A DNA stretch of 53,563 nt, from NCBI RefSeq assembly GCF_003463065.1, contig NZ_QSCM01000018.1, positions 1 to 53,563 on the forward strand, in the 5' to 3' direction. Under the pieces are notes generated by a model. It was not told the DNA's origin. It saw only the letters and a list, made by a program, of their open reading frames with translations, and made no database searches. The stretch comes from Blautia sp. OF03-15BH (GTDB taxonomy: Bacteria > Bacillota > Clostridia > Lachnospirales > Lachnospiraceae). Of this stretch, positions 16,452-25,484 are shown piece after piece (within the stretch, counting starts at the first letter, position 1; each line of letters begins with the position of its first letter). Position numbers and translations under genes: made by a program.

Positions 16452-17141
16452 ATGAAAAATGCAAGAAATCTCATTCTGATCGTCGAGGACGATGAGAAGC
16501 TCCGGCGGACACTGGAGGATTTTCTCACCGCCAATCAGTTCGCCGTTCTCTCTGCCGAAGACGGAGAACAGGCCCTCACCCTCTATTATGCCAACAACCA
16601 CCTCATCGATCTGGTCCTTCTGGACGGCATGCTTCCCGGACTGGACGGCTTCGAGGTCCTGAAAAATATCCGTCAGTATTCGGATGTGCCGATCATCATG
16701 CTCACAGCCCGGGAATCGGAGGAAGATCAGCTGACCGGTCTTACCAACGGTGCAGATAATTATATCACCAAGCCATTCCGTCTCCGCATCCTGAAGGCGC
16801 ATATCGATGTTCTCTTAAAACGGAACAAACGGGACGCCCTGGGAGAACTTTCTGCCGGAAAGCTCCGGCTGGAGCAGGCTTCTCAGCGCGCTTTTGCCGA
16901 AGAGCTTCCTTTAAATCTTACACCAAAGGAATTTTCTCTTCTTCTCTATTTTATACAAAACCAGGATCTGGTCCTCACCCGTGAGGCCATTCTGGATGCC
17001 GTCTGGGGATACGACTATCAGGGAGATATCCGTACCGTAGATACGCTAGTCAAGCAGCTTAGGAAAAAGCTTCCGGATTCCTGCCCCTACATCCAGTCCA
17101 TTTACGGCGTCGGCTATCGTTTTGAGGTGAATTATGAGTAA
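16452..17141 (+). CDS. OmpR-family response regulator
   Basis: 229 aa, RBS GGGAGG. The receiver domain 1-120 has the acidic pair E12/D13-D14, phospho-acceptor D58 in LLDGMLPGLDG, T in MLTARE and K in TKPF. The winged-helix DNA-binding domain spans 130-228 and ends in YGVGYRFE. It overlaps the histidine kinase gene by 8 nt. The next operon (18734-23975) starts 163 nt after the kinase and has a tandem-repeat promoter typical for OmpR/PhoB-class activation, so it is the likely target. Confidence 0.88.
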   Translation: MKNARNLILIVEDDEKLRRTLEDFLTANQFAVLSAEDGEQALTLYYANNHLIDLVLLDGMLPGLDGFEVLKNIRQYSDVPIIMLTARESEEDQLTGLTNGADNYITKPFRLRILKAHIDVLLKRNKRDALGELSAGKLRLEQASQRAFAEELPLNLTPKEFSLLLYFIQNQDLVLTREAILDAVWGYDYQGDIRTVDTLVKQLRKKLPDSCPYIQSIYGVGYRFEVNYE

Positions 17142-18570
17142 ACTGCGTGGACAGATCATCCTTTTCATTGACCTTTTTCTGGTTCTCTTTCTTGGCGGAG
17201 CCCTGCTTTTCTACAGTCTTTTTGCAGAGGATCATTACCTGCTCCGCAAGAAAAGACAGATCAACGAAGCGTTTGCCTTTATCCGGAGCCTGGATCTCAA
17301 CGACCTGGGAAACGAAGACGAGGAAGCCTTTCTTCCTCTGGAAGGTTCCTTTTCTGTCATCAACATCTGCGACAGTGATTTCCAGCTGGTCTATGCCTCC
17401 GGCTCCCAAAGCGGCAATTCCATCGTTCCGGACCGGATCCGCAAACAGGCTGCTCTCTATACGGAAGATGCCTCTGCTGTTTACTATCCCGAAGAAAATG
17501 GAAAGCCCGTTACTCTTCACGGCCTGATTCGCCAGGATCAGCATCTTTTTTATGTCCTGATCTATGAGAATACCCGGATGCTCCACAGCGGCATCCGCTA
17601 TACCAGACAGGTACTGGGTGATCTGCTCCTGCTGGCTATTTTCCTCGGCACCCTTTTTGCCCTGCTTCTTTCCGAATGGATCACGCGGCCGCTGGCCAGG
17701 ATCCGGCAGCTGATCCAGCGCATGATGCAAAATGACTTTTCCCGACGGCTTCCGGAACAATGCCGCTTCAACGAACTGGGAAAACTTTCCAGCGAGATCA
17801 ATCTCATGGAGGGCAAGATCCAGCAGAACATCAATGACCTGAACAACTACAATTATCTTCTGCTCCGACAGAACCGGGATATGGCCGAGTTTGAGGACAT
17901 GCGGAAAAAACTGGTGAGCAACATCACACATGAACTGAAAACGCCTCTGGCCATCATCTCCAGTCAGGTGGAGCTTCTGCAGTATGAGTATGACGAGACC
18001 AAAAAGGATTACTATTTTTCTTCCATTCTGGACGAGATCGACAAGATGAGTCTTCTTATCAGTTCCATCCTCCAGAATTCCCGGATGGAAAACCGGATCC
18101 AGCAGGCTTCCCTTCACTGGACCAGCCTTTCGGATCTTCTGCAGGAGCTCACTCCAAAGTACGAAAGCTGGCTGTCTTCCATGAAGATCCATTTCACGGC
18201 CTCCATTGAGGAGGACTGCATGGCTTACCTGGATCCGCTGCAGATCGAACAGGCCGTCAATAACTATATGATGAATGCCACCCGTTACACGAAACCGGGC
18301 CGTTCCGTCAGACTGAGCCTTTCTTCCACAGAAGACAGCTTTTATCTCTCCGTATATAACGACGGTCCGCGGCTTCCGGAAGCGGAGCTTTCCCAGATCT
18401 GGACCGGCTTTTATCAGGCCGGAGAAAAACGGAAAAACGGCTCCACGGAGATTGGGCTCGGCCTCTACATCGTTAAAGACATCATGAATCATCATCAGGG
18501 CTCCTGCGGTGCGCTCAACCGCGATGCCGGTGTGGAATTCTGGATGCGTTTTCCAAGGAATCCCCTGTGA
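17134..18570 (+). CDS. Sensor histidine kinase
   Basis: 478 aa. TM helices at about 8-30 and 160-182 flank a ~130 aa extracellular sensor. HAMP spans 183-235, and the H-box NITHELKTP has His 266. The HATPase domain has an N-box at NYMMNATRYT and GLGLYIVK. Partner of the regulator at 16452. By position it probably senses cell-envelope conditions, as do kinases placed next to dlt-type operons (inference). Confidence 0.88.
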   Translation: MSKLRGQIILFIDLFLVLFLGGALLFYSLFAEDHYLLRKKRQINEAFAFIRSLDLNDLGNEDEEAFLPLEGSFSVINICDSDFQLVYASGSQSGNSIVPDRIRKQAALYTEDASAVYYPEENGKPVTLHGLIRQDQHLFYVLIYENTRMLHSGIRYTRQVLGDLLLLAIFLGTLFALLLSEWITRPLARIRQLIQRMMQNDFSRRLPEQCRFNELGKLSSEINLMEGKIQQNINDLNNYNYLLLRQNRDMAEFEDMRKKLVSNITHELKTPLAIISSQVELLQYEYDETKKDYYFSSILDEIDKMSLLISSILQNSRMENRIQQASLHWTSLSDLLQELTPKYESWLSSMKIHFTASIEEDCMAYLDPLQIEQAVNNYMMNATRYTKPGRSVRLSLSSTEDSFYLSVYNDGPRLPEAELSQIWTGFYQAGEKRKNGSTEIGLGLYIVKDIMNHHQGSCGALNRDAGVEFWMRFPRNPL

Positions 18571-18572
18571 TC

Positions 18573-18604
18573 CTCACAATTCTCTCACAAAGCTTCTCTA
18601 TAAT
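18573..18604 (+). promoter_or_regulatory. Direct-repeat promoter in front of the adenylation/MBOAT operon
   Basis: CTCACAA at 18573-18579 and again at 18584-18590 (11-bp period, one helical turn), then a perfect TATAAT at 18599-18604. No good -35 hexamer exists. The repeats sit where the -35 should be, the usual layout of OmpR/PhoB-type activated promoters. A further inverted repeat, ACAGGCA...TGCCTGT, lies in the leader. Confidence 0.5.
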
Positions 18605-18733
18605 CGACTTGTTTGGATAAAGGCAGGTATTTCCTGCATATCCGACGGATCAGAAACGGATACAGGCATGACTTTCGCTTTCGGCTGAAGCTCTGCCTGT
18701 TTGTGAATTGTTATAATTTGAGGTGCTTTTTAT

Positions 18734-20269
18734 ATGATCACAAATGTTTTGGAATATCTTGAAAATTCTGCTGCAAAATATCCGGAAAAGACGGCCTTTG
18801 CCGATCCGGCTTCTCATTGCTCTTACCAGGAAGCTCTCCAGGCCTCCCGCTCCATCGGAAGCGCGCTTCTTCCGTTCGGTCAGCGCCGAAGGCCTGCGGC
18901 CGTTCTCATTGACCGGGATGTTTGCAGCGTACTGGCCTTTTTCGGCATTGTATTCAGCGGTAATTTCTATGTACCCGTTGACCCGAAGCTTCCGGCAGAG
19001 CGGATCCGTCAGATCCTGAAGACTCTGGAGCCTTTCTGTATCCTCGGAAGCGAAAAACAGCTTTCCGCCCTCACTTCTTCCCTGGGAGAGACCGGAAACT
19101 ACCCGCTGCTTTCCATTGAAACAGCTTTACAAACAGAGCCGGATGAAGCTGCTCTCGAAAAGATCCGCAAGACCCATCTGGACACAGATCCTCTCTATAC
19201 GATCTTTACTTCCGGCTCCACCGGTGTTCCCAAAGGGGTCGTCATCACCCACCGCTCTGTCATCGACCTGGTGGAACAGTTTGCAGTGGCTTTCGACTTC
19301 CAAAGTGAAGAAGTGTTTGCCGGTCAGGCTCCCTTTGACTTTGATGTATCTGTAAAAGACATTTATAATGTGATTCGGAACGGCTGCACGCTTGAAATCC
19401 TGCCACAGTCCTTCTTCGTTATGCCGAAAAAGCTTCTGGCTTATCTGAAGGAACGGCAGGTAACGACTCTGATCTGGGCCGTATCTGCCTTAAGTGTTCT
19501 TGCCACCCTCAAGGTTCTGGACAAAGGAGTGGAGGCTCCGCTTCGGAAAATCCTGTTTTCCGGTGAAGTCATGCCCATGAAAGTGCTCTCCTACTGGAGA
19601 AAACATCTGCCGGAAGCCATGTACGTCAACCTTTACGGTCCTACAGAGATCACCTGCAACTGTACTTACTATATTGTGGACCGGGAATTTACTGAGCTTG
19701 AAACCCTTCCCATCGGAAAGCCTTTCCCGAATACTGAGATCCTTCTTCTTACAGAAAAGCGAACGGAAGCCGCCCCCGGCGAAACAGGCGAGATCTGCGT
19801 CCGCGGTACCTCTCTGGCTCCCGGCTACTACAACAACCCGGAGAACACAGAAAAAGCCTTCATCCAGAATCCCCTGAACCCTTATTTCCCAGAAAAGCTC
19901 TACTGCACCGGAGATATGGGCTGGTTTGACAAGGACGGACTGCTTCACTTCGCTTCCCGCCGGGATTCTCAGATCAAGCATATGGGCCACCGCATTGAGC
20001 TCGGTGAGATCGAGACGGTCCTTCAGTCTCTTCCGTTTGTAGAAAACGGCTGCTGCATTTATGATACAGCTGCCGGAAAGATCGTCCTTTTCTATCAGAG
20101 CCGTGAAAATGAGGATAAATCCATCCTCCAGGGACTTCAGAAGCATCTTCCCAAATACATGTGCCCTAACCGGCTGATCCATTTTGACCGGATTCCTATG
20201 AACAGCCATGGAAAGATCGACCGGGCAAGGCTGAAACGTGAATTTCTGACAGGAGGTGAGACTCTGTGA
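18734..20269 (+). CDS. Stand-alone amino-acid adenylation enzyme (DltA-like)
   Basis: 511 aa, RBS GAGGTG. ANL superfamily: A3 loop TSGSTGVPKG (T159-G164), FDFD (201-204) with the Asp that holds the substrate amino group, YGPTE, YCTGD (A7), a GHRIELGEIE hinge region (A8) and a catalytic Lys at about 494 in HGKIDR. It activates an amino acid with ATP and loads it onto a carrier protein. D-alanine (DltA) is the default guess from context, but the region between FDFD and YGPTE differs from the DltA sequences I know. Substrate identity is therefore open. The stop overlaps the next GTG start. Confidence 0.8.
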   Translation: MITNVLEYLENSAAKYPEKTAFADPASHCSYQEALQASRSIGSALLPFGQRRRPAAVLIDRDVCSVLAFFGIVFSGNFYVPVDPKLPAERIRQILKTLEPFCILGSEKQLSALTSSLGETGNYPLLSIETALQTEPDEAALEKIRKTHLDTDPLYTIFTSGSTGVPKGVVITHRSVIDLVEQFAVAFDFQSEEVFAGQAPFDFDVSVKDIYNVIRNGCTLEILPQSFFVMPKKLLAYLKERQVTTLIWAVSALSVLATLKVLDKGVEAPLRKILFSGEVMPMKVLSYWRKHLPEAMYVNLYGPTEITCNCTYYIVDREFTELETLPIGKPFPNTEILLLTEKRTEAAPGETGEICVRGTSLAPGYYNNPENTEKAFIQNPLNPYFPEKLYCTGDMGWFDKDGLLHFASRRDSQIKHMGHRIELGEIETVLQSLPFVENGCCIYDTAAGKIVLFYQSRENEDKSILQGLQKHLPKYMCPNRLIHFDRIPMNSHGKIDRARLKREFLTGGETL

Positions 20270-21120
20270 CCTTTTCCTCTGCAGTCATTCTGGGGACAGG
20301 CTCCCTTCCACTGACCGTGGCCGCTGCACTGAAAACGGCAGGACTTTCTCCAGTGATCTTTGACACCGGGGAAAAACCATCCGCTTTCCTGGAACGACGC
20401 TGTGAAAACCTTTCTCTTCCTTATGAAACTCCGGAGATCCAGGCACTTTTTCAACAGCTTTCCGGGATCTCTGAGCCGACACTTCTCATAAGTGCCATCA
20501 ATCCAAGGATCCTTCCTGCCATAGTCCTTTCCAATCCCTTCCTCACTGCCATCAACTGCCATCAGGCTCTTCTTCCCCGGCACCCCGGCCGGAATGCTGA
20601 AATGTGGGCCATTTTTGAGGGTGACAAGGAGACCGGCATCACCTGGCATAGGCTTACTGCCGAAGTAGACAGTGGTGAGATCCTGATCCAGAAAAGCTTT
20701 CCTCTGACGGAAAAGCACACCGCTTATCTGGTTTTTCAGGAACAGATCCGTCTGGCAGGAAAAGCGTTCAAAGAACTTCTGCCTGGACTTCTTAACGGAA
20801 CCGTAAAATGGTGGCCGCAGCCTCTGATCCGTGACCGGAAGCTTCACTTTTCCAGAGAACTTCCTGCCGGAGGCTTTTTAAACCCGGACTGGGATGCCAA
20901 GAAGATCAGCGCTTTTCTCCGGTCCATGGACTATCAGATCCTGTCTGTTGTCCCGAAACCGAAGCTTCTTCTTGACGCAACCTGTTTTACCTGGAAAAAA
21001 TACCGGATCACAGAAGAACAACGCTTTCCGGAGGGTATTTCTTTTGAGGACACCTCCCTCTGGATTCAGAAAGAAAACCATTTATTTGAACTTTGCAATT
21101 ACAAAAAGGAGAATGTGTGA
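20266..21120 (+). CDS. Formyltransferase-family protein within the dlt-like operon
   Basis: 284 aa, GTG start overlapping the upstream TGA, RBS AGGAGGTG. The N-terminal domain (1-150) is the PurN/Fmt fold. The catalytic triad is N97-x-H99 in INCHQALLP and D135 in VDSGEIL; the 36-residue His-Asp spacing equals that of PurN. AIFEGDKETGITWH is the usual strand after the active site. The C-terminal 130 aa resemble sugar-amine formyltransferases more than Fmt. It presumably uses 10-formyl-tetrahydrofolate. A role in formylating the amino acid on the neighbouring carrier protein, as the formylation domain of linear gramicidin synthetase does, is inferred from gene order. Confidence 0.72.
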   Translation: MTFSSAVILGTGSLPLTVAAALKTAGLSPVIFDTGEKPSAFLERRCENLSLPYETPEIQALFQQLSGISEPTLLISAINPRILPAIVLSNPFLTAINCHQALLPRHPGRNAEMWAIFEGDKETGITWHRLTAEVDSGEILIQKSFPLTEKHTAYLVFQEQIRLAGKAFKELLPGLLNGTVKWWPQPLIRDRKLHFSRELPAGGFLNPDWDAKKISAFLRSMDYQILSVVPKPKLLLDATCFTWKKYRITEEQRFPEGISFEDTSLWIQKENHLFELCNYKKENV

Positions 21121-21121
21121 A

Positions 21122-21355
21122 ATGAAAGAAAAAGTAATGGAAATTTTAAAAGAACTGAGACCGGACGTGGATTTTGAAAGCAGCCAGACACTCATTGATG
21201 ATGGCATTCTGGATTCCTTCGACCTGGTCTCCCTGATCGGAGAGCTCACAGACGCTTTTGGCGTAGATATTTCTTTTGATGACATTGAACCGGAAAACTT
21301 CAACTCCGCCGATCAGATCGCTGCCCTTGTAAAAAGGTTGGAGGATGAGGATTAA
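21122..21355 (+). CDS. Acyl/aminoacyl carrier protein (DltC-like)
   Basis: 77 aa from ATG 21122. An in-frame ATG at 21113 lies too close to the AAGGAG to be used. Acidic four-helix carrier; Ser 32 in GILDSFDLVSL is the 4'-phosphopantetheine site. It sits between the formyltransferase and the MBOAT gene, so it is expected to carry the amino acid activated by the 18734 gene product. Stop codon 6 nt before the next start. Confidence 0.85.
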   Translation: MKEKVMEILKELRPDVDFESSQTLIDDGILDSFDLVSLIGELTDAFGVDISFDDIEPENFNSADQIAALVKRLEDED

Positions 21356-21361
21356 CGCTTT

Positions 21362-22945
21362 ATGAATATGACCGTAAACTCACTGCCGTTTCTGGTATTT
21401 TTTACCCTGACGGCAGTGATCTATTACCTGTTTCCCAGACTGCAATGGGTAGTGCTTCTTCTGGCCAGTCTTGTCTTTTATTCTCTGGCCGGGGCACGTA
21501 CCTTTCTCTGGCTGATCCTCACCATACTCACCACATATGGTGCCGTGCGCTGGATGGAGACAATGGACGATCAGCTGAAAAAACGCCAGGCCGGAGAACT
21601 GAAAGAGGCTTCCCATGAGATCAAAAAAGCAGAAAAAGCCCGTACCAAGAAGAAAAAACGTCATGTGGCCGCTCTTTTTATCATTGTCAACATCGGGATC
21701 CTGGCTCTTTTAAAATATGGAAATTTCCTTATTGACAATGCCAACTATGTGCTGGGACTTTTCGGCATCTCCCCGGTAAACCGCCTTGGGCTTGCAGCTC
21801 CTCTCGGAATCTCCTACTATACTCTCCAGAGCATCGGCTACGTGCTGGATGTCTATAAAGGAAAATGCAAACCGGAACACAATATCTTAAAAACTGCCCT
21901 TTTTGTCTGCTTTTTCCCGCAGATGACGCAAGGTCCGATTGGTCGTTTTCCCGATCTGGCTCCTCAGCTTTTTGCAGTACATAAATTTTCATATGAAAAT
22001 CTCTCCTTCGGACTCCAGCGTGTCCTCTGGGGTTTTTTCAAAAAATGCGTGATCGCCGACCGGATGAAGCCCTCCGTGGACGCCATTTTCCGCTCTGCCG
22101 ACTGCAGCGGCATGACGCTTTTCCTCGGCTGTGTCTATATGGCCATCCAGATCTATGCGGATTTCTCCGGCTATATGGATATCGTAGCCGGCTTTTCCGA
22201 GGTGCTTGGTATCCATCTGATGGAAAACTTCAAGCGCCCCTTCCTCTCCCGTTCTCTCGGAGAATACTGGAGGCGCTGGCATCTGTCCTTAAGCTTCTGG
22301 TTCCGTGATTATCTTTTTTATCCGCTTTCCATCTCCAAACCGGCTGTCCGGTTCGGAAAATGGGGAAAGAAATGCTTCGGTATCCGTATCGGCAAGATTT
22401 TTCCTGCCATGTTTGCTCTTTTCATCGTGTGGTTTTCCACCGGTCTCTGGCATGATTCCAGCTGGAAATACATTCTCTGGGGTGTTGCCAACGGTGTGAT
22501 CCTTATGTCTTCCCTCTTTCTGGAACCTTATTTCCAGAAATGGAAAGCCTTTTTCCACATCCATGAAGAGTCTGGTGCCTGGAGATTTTTCTGTCTGCTC
22601 CGCACTTTCTTCCTTGTAGCGGCCCTGAAGGTCTTTCCGGGCTCTCCCACCACCCAGGGAGTATTTGATACCGTCCGCCGGATCTTCACGGATTTCCGTC
22701 CTTCCCTGGCCTTTGAGGCCTGGTTCCCGAAGCTGGTGCCTCAGGATCTGATCTTTCTTGCCATCGGTCTCACTGCCATGCTGGCTGTGGACCTGGTACA
22801 GGAAAAACAGCCGGTCCGCGCACTCATCGCCAGGCAGAATACGGCGCTTCGCTGGCTTCTCTATCTGGGAGCCCTGGCCGGTATCCTTATCATGGGCACC
22901 TTTTCTATTTCCATGACAGGAGGTTTCGCTTATGCACAATTTTAA
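21362..22945 (+). CDS. MBOAT family O-acyltransferase (AlgI/DltB type)
   Basis: 527 aa polytopic membrane protein. MBOAT landmarks: LGISYYTLQSIGYVLDVYK, FFPQMTQGPIGRF, EYWRRWHLSLSFW (His 307) and the active-site His 364 in STGLWHDSSWKY. A long basic loop at about 78-100 faces the cytoplasm. Enzymes of this group take acyl groups from a carrier or from CoA across the membrane and pass them to a surface polymer. The FPQMTQGPIGRF form is closer to AlgI-type than to classical DltB, so the acceptor may be a polysaccharide instead of lipoteichoic acid. Overlaps the next gene by 14 nt. Confidence 0.85.
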   Translation: MNMTVNSLPFLVFFTLTAVIYYLFPRLQWVVLLLASLVFYSLAGARTFLWLILTILTTYGAVRWMETMDDQLKKRQAGELKEASHEIKKAEKARTKKKKRHVAALFIIVNIGILALLKYGNFLIDNANYVLGLFGISPVNRLGLAAPLGISYYTLQSIGYVLDVYKGKCKPEHNILKTALFVCFFPQMTQGPIGRFPDLAPQLFAVHKFSYENLSFGLQRVLWGFFKKCVIADRMKPSVDAIFRSADCSGMTLFLGCVYMAIQIYADFSGYMDIVAGFSEVLGIHLMENFKRPFLSRSLGEYWRRWHLSLSFWFRDYLFYPLSISKPAVRFGKWGKKCFGIRIGKIFPAMFALFIVWFSTGLWHDSSWKYILWGVANGVILMSSLFLEPYFQKWKAFFHIHEESGAWRFFCLLRTFFLVAALKVFPGSPTTQGVFDTVRRIFTDFRPSLAFEAWFPKLVPQDLIFLAIGLTAMLAVDLVQEKQPVRALIARQNTALRWLLYLGALAGILIMGTFSISMTGGFAYAQF

Positions 22946-23975
22946 GAAGATCCTCCCAAGGGTGGCAGTGCTTCTTGCTTTTGTTTTTCTTCTGGAAGCC
23001 GGGATCCGCTTCCTCTATGAACCTTATACCCAGTACAGCATCTATGCCCGCCAGGAATACCAGTCTATGAAGGAGGACGTAGACACCCTGTTCTGCGGCA
23101 CCTCAAAGACCTATTCCGGCTATGATCCGGCAGTCTACGATTCCACTACCGGTGCTGTGAGTTTTAACCTGGGAACAGGCTCTCAGCCGCTTGTGACAAC
23201 AAAAGAACTTCTGGAGGATGCCTTTCGCGTCAGCCCTATCAAAACCGTTTATCTGGAGGTTTCTTTATCCACCCTGCAAAGGGGACGGAACGATTCTGCC
23301 CGTATTGGAGCCAGCGACCGCTTTGTGACACTCTTTGGAAAGCTTTCTTCTATTTTTCATGAGACCAGCTCCGGAGTACAGATCCGGAAATTGCTTTACA
23401 GCACCCGTGTCACAGACTATTTTGATTTTTCCGCCGTGGCAGCCAATGTCTCCTACAAGCTTTCCGCGGAAAGCGGACAGGCTCCTGTCATGCCGGACAA
23501 GGAACCCCAGTATCTGGGACGTGGTTTTCTTAACAATGACAACGTGTACAGCGGCAAACGCTACACCGATACCAACATCACGATCCATTCCTGGAAGCCC
23601 CATATCCACACACAGGAAAACAAAGCTCTTCTGGATGAGATCATCACCCTCTGCCAGGAAAAGGGAGTCGAGATCATTCTGGTATCACCGCCCCTTCCCG
23701 AGGTTCTGCTCTCCCATGCCGGAGATATGAACAACATGCATGCCACTTATCAGGCCATTGCCGACAGCCACGGGATTCCTTTCTATGACATGAATTTCTA
23801 TACCGAAAAAAATACGGTTTTCAACCGGGAGCTTTTCCGTGATATCGTCCATCTGAACCAGAACGGAGCAGAGATCTACACCGGACTCATCGCCGAGATC
23901 CACGAGAGCGGTGATGCTTACCCGACGTATTTTACCGAAGAATATATGGGTGAGGTCGCAGAGCCTGCTGCCTGA
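22932..23975 (+). CDS. SGNH-fold membrane-anchored protein (AlgX/DltD-like partner)
   Basis: 347 aa, RBS AGGAGGT. Membrane anchor at about 8-25, then an extracellular SGNH-like domain: block I has Ser 58 in FCGTSKTYSGYDP, and the C-terminal block V is D304-I-V-H307. Such proteins act with MBOAT enzymes in the final transfer of the acyl group to the polymer outside the cell (DltD, AlgX, PatB). It closes the operon and is followed by a strong terminator. The residual similarity to DltD itself is low, so the symbol is left blank. Confidence 0.72.
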   Translation: MHNFKKILPRVAVLLAFVFLLEAGIRFLYEPYTQYSIYARQEYQSMKEDVDTLFCGTSKTYSGYDPAVYDSTTGAVSFNLGTGSQPLVTTKELLEDAFRVSPIKTVYLEVSLSTLQRGRNDSARIGASDRFVTLFGKLSSIFHETSSGVQIRKLLYSTRVTDYFDFSAVAANVSYKLSAESGQAPVMPDKEPQYLGRGFLNNDNVYSGKRYTDTNITIHSWKPHIHTQENKALLDEIITLCQEKGVEIILVSPPLPEVLLSHAGDMNNMHATYQAIADSHGIPFYDMNFYTEKNTVFNRELFRDIVHLNQNGAEIYTGLIAEIHESGDAYPTYFTEEYMGEVAEPAA

Positions 23976-24016
23976 GACCAGTCTCATCTTCCGGTTCTGC
24001 CGATCCGGCTTGCCAT

Positions 24017-24064
24017 AAAAAAGTCCACTGCCTGCTTTTCAAATAGCAGACAATGGACTTTTTT
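24017..24064. terminator. Bidirectional terminator between the dlt-like operon and murF
   Basis: AAAAAAGTCCA...TGGACTTTTTT with an inner CTGC/GCAG pairing. U-tracts form on both strands, serving the two convergent units. Confidence 0.8.
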
Positions 24065-24068
24065 AATC

Positions 24069-25439
24069 TTATAAAGTCTGAAGCTTCTCCACAACCTTCT
24101 CAAAATGCATGCCATGGGAGGCTTTTACAAGGATCGTATCACCGGACTGTACCAGCCTTGGCAAAGTTTCAAGAAGCGCATCCAGCGTCGGAATGGAAAG
24201 CACTTCGCCGCAGCCGCCGCCCTCAAAAGCAGCTTCTGCCATATGGCGGCATCGCTCGCCCACACAGATCAAAAGATCAATGGCATTTCTGGAGGCATGA
24301 GTGCCGACTCCTGCATGAAGTTCCAGTTCATTTTCTCCCAGCTCAAACATATCGCCCAAAATGGCAACCTTCCGTCCTTCTGCATCCATGAGGATGTCCA
24401 GAGATGCCATCATGGCCACAGGACTCGCATTGTAACAGTCATCCACGATCAGCATGCCGTTATGCTCGATCATATGGAAACGGCCGTTCAGAGCCTCTAC
24501 CTTTTCAATCCCCCGCCGGATCTCTTCCAGAGAAAGACCCAACTCCAGTCCTACAGCGGTTCCTGCCAGGGCATTCATGACCATATGGCGGCCCGGAAGA
24601 GGCACATGCACCTCTGTCTCACCTTCCGGTGTATGGATCCTGCAGACCGTGCCCCGAAGGCCTTTGGAGACCAGCTCATCCGCATAGATCTCTCTTCCGG
24701 ATTCCAGACCGAAGAAAACAGGCGTAATGCCTTTCACCTCATGGAGCGTGGAGAGTTTATCATCGTCTCCATTGAGAACGATTTTCCCATCTTCCGCAAT
24801 AAAATCAAAGATCTCTGATTTCGCCCGGAGGATGCCGTCCCGGTCATGCAGAAATTCCAGATGACACTGGCCGATATTCGTCATGACACAGATATCCGGT
24901 CTTGCGATCTTGCTTAAGCGGTGCATCTCACCGAAATCACTGATCCCCATTTCCAGCACAGCCACCTCATCTTCCTCGGTAAGACGGAAGACCGTAAGCG
25001 GCAGTCCCAGTTCATTATTGAAATTTCCAAGTGTCTTTAAAACCTTGTATTTCTCGGAGAGTACTGAGGCGATCATCTCTTTCGTACTGGTCTTTCCCAC
25101 ACTTCCGGTAATGCCAACAACGCGGACAGACAGCTGCTGACGGTAAAATTCCGCGAGGTCCTTGATCGCCTGCAGGGTGGATGCGGTAAGGATATAGTTT
25201 CCTTCCGCCTCCGGAAGCTCCTGCTCAGACAGCACGCAGAGTGCACCTTTTTCAAAGACACTGTCCACAAAATCGTGACCGTCCACCCGTTCTCCCCGGA
25301 TGGCAATGAAAAGACTTCCCGGCTCTGCCTTCCGGCTGTCTGTGGTGATGGAAAGAACCTCTTTGTTCCGGTCCTCTTCTTTTCCGTGATAGATTCCGCC
25401 GCAGGCAGCAGCGATGTTGGCAAGGGTCATGTTTTTCAT
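24069..25439 (-). CDS. murF: UDP-N-acetylmuramoyl-tripeptide--D-alanyl-D-alanine ligase
   Basis: 456 aa from ATG 25439 (RBS GGAGG); an earlier in-frame start at 25466 lacks one. Mur ligase three-domain layout: N-terminal UDP-binding domain with TDSRKAEPGSLFIAIRG, P-loop GITGSVGKTSTKE near 105, the VLEMGISDFGEM block that marks MurF, and DDCYNASPVAM in the C-terminal domain. It adds D-Ala-D-Ala to the UDP-MurNAc-tripeptide. The gene follows ddl, which makes that dipeptide, by 45 nt, so substrate supply and use are encoded together. Confidence 0.93.
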   Translation of the reverse strand: MKNMTLANIAAACGGIYHGKEEDRNKEVLSITTDSRKAEPGSLFIAIRGERVDGHDFVDSVFEKGALCVLSEQELPEAEGNYILTASTLQAIKDLAEFYRQQLSVRVVGITGSVGKTSTKEMIASVLSEKYKVLKTLGNFNNELGLPLTVFRLTEEDEVAVLEMGISDFGEMHRLSKIARPDICVMTNIGQCHLEFLHDRDGILRAKSEIFDFIAEDGKIVLNGDDDKLSTLHEVKGITPVFFGLESGREIYADELVSKGLRGTVCRIHTPEGETEVHVPLPGRHMVMNALAGTAVGLELGLSLEEIRRGIEKVEALNGRFHMIEHNGMLIVDDCYNASPVAMMASLDILMDAEGRKVAILGDMFELGENELELHAGVGTHASRNAIDLLICVGERCRHMAEAAFEGGGCGEVLSIPTLDALLETLPRLVQSGDTILVKASHGMHFEKVVEKLQTL

Positions 25440-25484
25440 GGGATTTTCCTCCTGCTTTTTTTGCAAATATCTGTTTTTATCGCC

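Noticed and set aside
21380..22939. Long minus-strand frames over the MBOAT gene
   Set aside because: The MBOAT frame has all family motifs; the antisense frames are low-complexity charged sequence.
18734..23975. Naming the operon dltABCD outright
   Set aside because: The formyltransferase gene, AlgI-like MBOAT motifs and divergent adenylation pocket do not allow D-alanine to be assumed.
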